Assembly: GCA_003531115.1 (NCBI GenBank)
Contig: DQHT01000146.1
Span: 1 to 6,241, forward strand
Length of the DNA: 6,241 bases
Source: Bacteroidota bacterium
GTDB taxonomy: Bacteria > Bacteroidota > Bacteroidia > UBA8524
Reading direction: 5' to 3'
The notes under the pieces are model-generated. The model saw only the letters and a program-made list of their open reading frames with translations, was not told where the DNA came from and did not search any database. Positions 5,192 to 6,241 of the stretch are shown here, one piece after another (position 1 is the stretch's first letter; each line of letters begins with the position of its first letter). The position numbers and the translations under genes were made by a program.

Positions 5192-6241
5192 CTATATGGT
5201 GGTAGTGTCAGCGTGATCTGTATTGTCATCTGCACTTTCCTTATGGATAGGTGCAATGCCTTCTACCGCAGGAATCCTTAACTGATCTCCCGGTTCCATT
5301 GGAACGTTTTGCGGGATAAAGTCATCTTCACTGTCAGGATGGCTATAATCATAGGGCCATCTGTATACAGTAGGAATTTCTCCCGGCCAGTTTCCATGCA
5401 GTCTTTCTACAGGTGCAGTCCACTCCAGGGTATTTGATTTCCACGGGTTTTGTGGCGATTTTTTACCTCTGAATATGGAATAGAAGAAGTTCCACAGGAA
5501 GAATACCTGAGCAAGTCCGCCAATGATCGCTGCGATGGTAATCAGGATATTTACATCCATCCATACACCAAACTCAGGCAATAAGGTGAACTGGTAATAC
5601 CTTCTTGGAACACCGGCAATACCCATAAAGTGCATCGGGAAAAATACCAGATACGCGGAAGCAAAAGAGATCCAGAAATGGATATAACCCAATGTATTGT
5701 TCATGTAACGTCCATAAAGACGTGGGAACCAATGGTAAACCCCGGCGAGCATACCGAAGATCGCTGCAGAACCCATTACCAAATGGAAGTGAGCCACAAC
5801 AAAATAAGTATCGTGCAGGTTAATGTCGAGTGCCGCGTTTCCAAGGAAAATCCCGGTTAAGCCTCCTGATATAAAGAAAGAAACCAGTCCGATGGCAAAA
5901 AGCATGGCTGGAGTGAACTGGATATTCCCTTTCCAAAGGGTCGCCAGGTAGTTAAACGTTTTTACCGCCGAGGGTACCGCAATGATCAGGGTGAGCACCA
6001 TAAATACTTCTCCCAGGAACGGATTCATTCCCGTTATAAACATGTGGTGACCCCAAACCAGGAAGGAGAGGAAGGCAATACCACAGAGGGAAATGATCAT
6101 GGCCGTATACCCGAAGATCGGTTTACGTGCATTGGTTGCAATGACCTCGGAGGTAATACCCAGGGCCGGCATCAGGATAATGTATACTTCAGGGTGACCC
6201 AGGAACCAGAACAAATGCTGGAACAAAATCGGACTACCTCC
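5192..6241 (-). CDS. ctaD: Cytochrome c oxidase subunit I, C-terminal part (cut by window edge)
   Basis: This is the catalytic subunit, which reduces O2 at a heme a3-CuB centre and pumps protons. The last 349 residues are present; the frame is open at the right edge and begins GGSPILFQHLFW, so about 250 N-terminal residues are missing. Visible functional residues, numbered within this part, are GHPEVY with CuB ligand H16, proton-channel E18 and the cross-linking Y20; S31 and K94 of the K channel; CuB ligands H65 and H66 (WGHHMF); H143/D144 (LHDTY); heme ligands H151 and H153 (VVAHFHLV); and the propionate arginines R213/R214 (GVPRRY). The E18-V-Y20 form marks an A1-type enzyme. After the last helix a hydrophilic tail of about 90 residues ends in an acidic, Asp/Thr-rich stretch. 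The stop is TAG, unlike most neighbours. Confidence 0.97.
   Translation of the reverse strand, partial: GGSPILFQHLFWFLGHPEVYIILMPALGITSEVIATNARKPIFGYTAMIISLCGIAFLSFLVWGHHMFITGMNPFLGEVFMVLTLIIAVPSAVKTFNYLATLWKGNIQFTPAMLFAIGLVSFFISGGLTGIFLGNAALDINLHDTYFVVAHFHLVMGSAAIFGMLAGVYHWFPRLYGRYMNNTLGYIHFWISFASAYLVFFPMHFMGIAGVPRRYYQFTLLPEFGVWMDVNILITIAAIIGGLAQVFFLWNFFYSIFRGKKSPQNPWKSNTLEWTAPVERLHGNWPGEIPTVYRWPYDYSHPDSEDDFIPQNVPMEPGDQLRIPAVEGIAPIHKESADDNTDHADTTTI

Larger units (their letters stand above)
1..6241 (-). other. Candidate single transcription unit for aa3 oxidase and its maturation
   Basis: Ten genes run in the same direction with gaps of 20, 7, -1, 10, 18, 1, -14, 21 and 2 bases in reading order. 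This leaves no room for an internal promoter of normal size or a hairpin terminator between genes, and I see no inverted repeat followed by a T-run in these gaps. The promoter must lie beyond the right edge and the terminator beyond the left edge. The order is: catalytic core, heme A pathway, accessory subunits, copper and maturation factors. Co-transcription is inferred from spacing. Confidence 0.75.

Noticed and set aside
6224..6226. TTG as a start codon for a 344-aa protein
   Set aside because: The frame continues upstream through GGSPI to the window edge and matches the interior of subunit I, so this TTG is an ordinary Leu codon.

Overview
The window is one compact, single-direction gene cluster for an aa3-type (heme A, A1-family) cytochrome c oxidase. 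All ten genes lie on the minus strand, so the cluster reads from right (6241) to left (1). Gaps between genes are at most about 21 bases and several genes touch or overlap. I see no internal promoter, terminator, RNA gene, mobile element, repeat array or CRISPR, and no gene-free stretch over 300 bases.

In reading order: the 3' part of the catalytic subunit I gene (ctaD/coxA, entering from beyond the right edge); heme A synthase (ctaA); heme O synthase (ctaB/cyoE); two tandem, divergent subunit III genes (short 195 aa, then long 259 aa); a small subunit IV (ctaF/coxD); an SCO1/SenC copper chaperone; a DUF420 membrane protein (CtaM/YozB-like); a 79-aa exported CxxC protein with one membrane anchor; and the first 47 codons of a DUF983 zinc-ribbon protein cut by the left edge.

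The genes form one pathway. CtaB farnesylates protoheme to heme O and CtaA oxidises heme O to heme A, which is placed in subunit I. SCO handles copper delivery, and DUF420 is a known oxidase maturation factor in Firmicutes. Subunits III and IV complete the membrane complex. The small CxxC protein and DUF983 have no assigned job; their position suggests maturation roles, which is inference.

The organism is most likely a member of Bacteroidota. The reasons are the gene order, the tandem subunit III pair, the SCO-DUF420-small CxxC-DUF983 tail, the NxxxExxxD form of the CtaB motif, the GCPDWPKC loop in CtaA, and A/T-rich start regions that mostly lack clear Shine-Dalgarno sites. I cannot place it more finely. 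Subunit II (coxB) and, by analogy with other Bacteroidota, alternative complex III genes would be expected beyond the right edge. Overall this is a conserved housekeeping locus; the least understood parts are the two small genes at the left end.
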